Assembly: GCA_040394475.1 (NCBI GenBank) | Contig: JBEBSD010000014.1 | Span: forward strand, 33,802 to 97,801 | From: JBEBSD01 sp040394475 | GTDB taxonomy: Bacteria > Bacteroidota > Bacteroidia > Cytophagales > Spirosomataceae | Reading direction: 5' to 3' | Length of the DNA stretch: 64,000 nucleotides | In this document: positions 62,178 through 64,000 of the stretch, one piece after another | Position numbering within the stretch: position 1 is the first letter of the stretch | Layout: the number at the start of each line of letters is the position of its first letter | Translations under genes and position numbers: made by a program | The notes under the pieces: model-generated | The model's database searches: none | What the model was told of the DNA's origin: nothing | Seen by the model: only the letters and a program-made list of their open reading frames with translations

Positions 62178-63587
62178 ATGAATGTCTGGATTCTTGCAGG
62201 ATTGCTGCTGACTACTTCGCTGGCCGCTCAGCCTGCCGTTCCTTTTAAGGGCGGGCCGTTACAGGTTTCGGAAAACGGGAGGTTTCTGGTGAAAACCGAC
62301 GGTACACCCTTTTTCTGGATGGGGGATACAGCCTGGGAGTTGTTCCATCGTCTGGACCGGGAGGAGGCTGACCGGTACCTGAAGCGTCGTGCGGAACAGG
62401 GTTTTACGGTGATCCAGGCGGTGGCGCTGGCCGAACTGGATGGATTGAATACTCCCAATGCGTTGGGAGAAGTGCCCCTGGTTAATAACGATCCGGGGCG
62501 GCCTAATGAGGCCTATTTCCGACATGTCGATTTTATCCTTGACCGGGCGGCAGACTACGGGCTGGTGATTGCATTATTACCGACCTGGGGCGACAAACTT
62601 TTCAAGAGTACCTGGGGAAAGGGACCGGAAATATTCAATCCGGCTAATGCCCGGGAGTTTGGACGCTGGATAGGAGACCGGTACCGGCGCCGCGAAAATA
62701 TCGTATGGATTTCCGGAGGGGACCGCACTCCCCGTGAAGGGACGGACGACGTAGCGGTATGGCGGGCGCTGGCGGAAGGGATAGCGGCAGGAACCGGGGG
62801 GAACGATAAGGCGCTCATGAGCTTTCATCCGCAACCCAATTCCCTGGAAATGGGGGGCTCTTCGCATTGGTACCATCAGGACGCCTGGCTGGATTTCAAT
62901 ATGCTGCAGAACGGACACTGCCGCAATACCGCCACCTATGCTAAAATTACTCATGTTTACAACAAGCAGCCTGTGAAGCCAGTGATTGACGGCGAACCTG
63001 CCTATGAAGATCATCCGGTTTGCTTTAACCGGAAGGAGCTCGGCCTTACCAATGCGCACGATGTCCGGATGTATGCTTACCTGGATCTTTTTGCCGGCGC
63101 CTTCGGGCATACTTACGGCTGCCACGATGTCTGGCAAATGTATACGCCGGAAAGGGAATCTGTAAACGGGGCAGCCATTCCGTGGTACGAGGCCCTGGAG
63201 CTTCCCGGTGCTAACCAGATGCAGTGGGTACGCCGGCTGATAACATCCCGCCCGGTCCTGGATCGGGTGCCGGACCAGTCGCTGATCCGGGAAAATGATT
63301 TGCCGGCAGCCGAAAGGATCCAGGCTACCCGTGGGAAGGACTATGCTTTTATTTACACGACGGCAGGGCTCCCCTTTGAGGTACAGCCCGGAAAAATAGC
63401 AGGCGCCCAATGGGTGGCTACCTGGTACGATCCCAAAAATGGCGCTGTAAAGCCGGCCGGTACGTTTGCCAGCAGCAATCCCGTCACTTTCCGCCCACCG
63501 TCCAGCGGCTATGGACATGACTGGGTGTTGATCCTGGACGATGCTTCTAAAGGGTATCCGATTCCGGAGGACGTGAAAAATGAATAG
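62178..63587 (+). CDS. GH140 / DUF4038 glycoside hydrolase
   Basis: 469 residues from ATG 62178 (MNVWILAGLLLTTSLAAQP, signal peptide). The TIM-barrel DUF4038 domain shows LVKTDGTPFFWMGDTAWELFHRL near the start and the two likely catalytic acids Asp182 (WISGGDRTP) and Glu273 (VIDGEPAYED), with the spacing expected for GH140. The C-terminal 85 residues (RGKDYAFIYTTAGLPFEV ... GHDWVLILDD) match the collagen-binding-like domain common in this group. Known GH140 enzymes are apiosidases acting on the pectin rhamnogalacturonan II. No T9SS tail, so probably periplasmic. Confidence 0.9.
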   Translation: MNVWILAGLLLTTSLAAQPAVPFKGGPLQVSENGRFLVKTDGTPFFWMGDTAWELFHRLDREEADRYLKRRAEQGFTVIQAVALAELDGLNTPNALGEVPLVNNDPGRPNEAYFRHVDFILDRAADYGLVIALLPTWGDKLFKSTWGKGPEIFNPANAREFGRWIGDRYRRRENIVWISGGDRTPREGTDDVAVWRALAEGIAAGTGGNDKALMSFHPQPNSLEMGGSSHWYHQDAWLDFNMLQNGHCRNTATYAKITHVYNKQPVKPVIDGEPAYEDHPVCFNRKELGLTNAHDVRMYAYLDLFAGAFGHTYGCHDVWQMYTPERESVNGAAIPWYEALELPGANQMQWVRRLITSRPVLDRVPDQSLIRENDLPAAERIQATRGKDYAFIYTTAGLPFEVQPGKIAGAQWVATWYDPKNGAVKPAGTFASSNPVTFRPPSSGYGHDWVLILDDASKGYPIPEDVKNE

Positions 63588-63592
63588 TTGGG

Positions 63593-63683
63593 TAGTAGGT
63601 ATTAGGTATTAGGTAATAGGTATTAGGTAATAGGTAATAGGTAATAGGTGTTAGGTAATAGGTAGTAGCTATCGACTATCGTG
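63593..63683 (+). repeat. Heptamer array (13 units), TAATAGG type
   Basis: TAGTAGG TATTAGG TATTAGG TAATAGG TATTAGG TAATAGG (x3) TGTTAGG TAATAGG TAGTAGC, then TATCGAC TATCGTG, starting 6 bp after the GH140 stop. Confidence 0.9.
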
Positions 63684-63910
63684 CACAATACGATGAGTGG
63701 ATGGGTGAACAAAGTAGAACCCTGGAGTCGAACCCATGACCTGAGCCCACAGTTTTCGGTTATCAGGGATCAGTCGCAAAAGTTGTGGAGTGCATAGGGT
63801 TTTTCTAGGTTTGTGTTTTTTATCAGTAATCAGCAATACCACCATGGTCAGTGTCTCCACGGACCATCCCAATACCGGCCTGTAAGCAAAAGAAGCTGTA
63901 ACGGGGTGGC
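63684..63910. other. Gene-free stretch between arrays
   Basis: No gene recognised. It contains a tRNA-T-arm-like string (GGGTTCGACTCC on the minus strand, near 63730), short ATCAGTA/ATCAGCA heptamers near 63825 and hairpin copy C. Confidence 0.45.
63844..63867. repeat. Dispersed hairpin family, copy C
   Basis: ATGGTCAGTG / CACGGACCAT with one mismatch and a TCTC loop (GAGA on the minus strand). Inverted relative to copies A and B. Confidence 0.65.
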
Positions 63911-64000
63911 TATCGGCAATTAGGTAATAGGTGTCAGGTAATAGGAACTCATAACTCATAACTCATAACTCATAACTCATAACTCATAACTCATAACTCA
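63911..64000 (+). repeat. Heptamer array, TAATAGG then AACTCAT, running off the edge
   Basis: TATCGGC AATTAGG TAATAGG TGTCAGG TAATAGG followed with no gap by seven perfect AACTCAT units and six bases of an eighth at the window end. Confidence 0.92.

Noticed and set aside
63715..63750. tRNA 3' end: minus strand reads GGGTTCGACTCC like a T-arm
   Set aside because: The T stem pairs poorly, no acceptor or anticodon stems can be built around it, and there is no CCA-type end. At most a decayed fragment.
30805..64000. CRISPR array among the repeat blocks
   Set aside because: Units are 7 bp, directly adjacent and without unique spacers; no cas genes are present.

Overview
The window reads as a chromosomal segment of a Bacteroidota bacterium, most likely Cytophagales (Chitinophagales is the main alternative). 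The support is three SusC/SusD outer-membrane pairs, a FecR/ECF-sigma signalling set, secreted proteins with type IX secretion (T9SS) C-terminal sorting domains or a gliding-motility C-terminal domain, and several promoter candidates of the Bacteroidota type (TTG, about 20 bp, TAnnTTTG). No phage, transposase, CRISPR array, rRNA or intact tRNA was found.

Layout. 0.1-9 kb (all minus strand): a sulfated-glycan utilisation locus with an ECF sigma factor, a SusD gene broken by one in-frame TAA, a SusC with an STN signalling domain, a sulfatase, a 35-codon ORF and a FecR anti-sigma factor. 9-13 kb: a 1401-residue adhesin with BspA-type 25-residue repeats, a beta-helix and a T9SS tail. 13-26 kb (mostly minus): secreted phosphoesterase, nrdBA with a structured leader, lipoproteins, FAH-family hydrolase, cold-shock protein, PspC-like protein, glycosyltransferase, YbaB and a gliding-motility-type surface protein. 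26-30 kb (plus): ribBA, YceI, aminopeptidase and DUF3108 in a tight run. 30-38 kb: FemAB-like acyltransferase, dnaA and a second SusCD pair with a tandem palindromic operator upstream. 38-47.5 kb (plus): a housekeeping run (membrane protein, lipoprotein, rsmI, DUF4105, IMPase, DinB, a 40-residue FeoB-associated protein, AsmA-like, thyA). 47.5-64 kb: third SusCD pair, a DUF6807 / Gfo-Idh-MocA / double-DUF1080 cluster that suggests oxidative 3-keto-glycoside metabolism, a GH44 endo-glucanase, a prolyl oligopeptidase and a GH140 enzyme.

The sugar loci look aimed at plant-type and sulfated polysaccharides: SusCD pairs import oligosaccharides, while GH44, GH140, sulfatase and the DUF1080/oxidoreductase set trim or oxidise them. 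The FecR/STN/sigma parts would sense the substrate of the first SusC, but they lie in an unusual order and that SusD carries a nonsense codon.

The most unusual feature is in the non-coding DNA. At least eight intergenic arrays are built from 7-bp units in strict register, although their sequences belong to unrelated families (GATNNNN, TAATAGG, AACTCAT, GGGGAAT). One has a 56-bp (8 x 7) higher-order period, two sit 4-10 bp before start codons, and one is a dense G-run array. A dispersed hairpin family with a GAGA/AAGA loop and a 135-bp tandem repeat also lie between genes.
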